Assembly: GCA_002286855.1 (NCBI GenBank)
Contig: NRSV01000138.1
Coordinates: 1-35,095, forward strand
Source of the DNA: Bipolaris cookei
Taxonomy: Eukaryota > Ascomycota > Dothideomycetes > Pleosporales > Pleosporaceae
DNA length: 35,095 nucleotides
Reading direction: 5' to 3'
The notes under the pieces are model-generated. The model had not been told where the DNA came from, searched no databases, and worked only from the letters and a program-made list of their open reading frames with translations. The position numbers and the translations under genes are program-made. This document shows positions 35,005 to 35,095 of this stretch, piece after piece; the first letter of the stretch is position 1; each line of letters begins with the position of its first letter.

Positions 35005-35095
35005 CTATCTATATTTTGATGGGAGCTTGATTGTTCGGCCGTGTCGTGATTGAGATGGTGGTGGGCCTGCTGCAGCACCTGCAGCCTCAACGCCA
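35005..35095 (-). pseudogene. Tail of pogo-like transposase M, runs off the window
   Basis: Minus strand, entering from the right edge: Ala/Gly/Pro-rich codons, then SRHGRTIKLPSKYR and TAG at 35005-35007. This is the conserved C-terminal motif of the A/E/I/P group. The rest of the gene lies outside. Confidence 0.75.

Noticed and set aside
1..35095. Starship-type giant mobile element or biosynthetic cluster
   Set aside because: No tyrosine-recombinase captain, no cargo genes and no synthase or transporter genes seen; all other coding sequence is explained by common transposons.

Overview
The window is transposon-dense DNA from a filamentous ascomycete (Pezizomycotina). The grounds are pogo/Fot1-type and Tc1-type DNA transposons, chromodomain Ty3/gypsy and Ty1/copia LTR elements, a hAT fragment, a LINE ORF1 fragment, and nonsense changes in repeats that are mostly C:G to T:A, as in repeat-induced point mutation (RIP). 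The class (perhaps Dothideomycetes) is only a guess. Only one convincing host gene is visible: a secreted EthD-domain protein at 11899-12828, on a 1.2 kb island between two transposons. I saw no rRNA, tRNA or CRISPR array.

Layout. 1-6580: a repeat arm (1-215) and a pile of pogo-like elements, here named F (217-331), A (334-1752), B (1753-3566, intact transposase), G (3569-3769, minus), C (4001-5792) and I (5810-6580). 6641-8425: pogo-like element H (minus, decayed). 8649-10134: Tc1-like element J (intact transposase, perfect 36-bp inverted repeats). 10448-11764: Tc1-like element K (decayed), ending 67 bp before the TATA box of the EthD gene. 12965-14774: element D, a decayed relative of B. 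15291-16634: pogo tail P, then the 3' end of a copia element. 16635-24446: two chromodomain gypsy elements, gypsy-1 (minus) and a 5'-truncated gypsy-2 (plus). 24447-25488: LINE ORF1 fragment split by a solo LTR. 25712-26560: a 283-bp MITE-like palindrome carrying one solo LTR in each arm. 26640-28561: pogo element O (minus) with two LTR-like insertions. 28718-31364: pogo element E (minus) with two solo LTRs. 31397-31611: the second arm of the repeat at 1-215. 31681-32371: an unrecognised broken reading frame. 32539-33490: hAT 5' fragment. 33551-34689: pogo element L (minus). 34690-34999: copia LTR. 35005-35095: pogo tail M (minus).

How the pieces relate. Most insertions can be checked inside the window: removing a solo LTR plus one copy of its 5-bp target duplication restores the host element's reading frame (E, O, LINE ORF1) or the opposite arm of its palindrome (MITE). 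The order of events is therefore readable: DNA transposons first, LTR insertions next, LTR-LTR deletion after that. The two ambiguous bases (1098 and 19055) both sit exactly at breaks inside repeats whose two sides have incompatible flanks. They look like joins between different repeat copies, so gene order across them should not be trusted.

I found no new cargo system such as a defence island or gene cluster. The strongest unexplained signals are a 17-nt leader placed exactly 7 nt before the start codon of six diverged pogo-like copies, a perfect 12-nt self-priming match in gypsy-1, and a 128-bp LTR-like insert that also carries splice-like ends.
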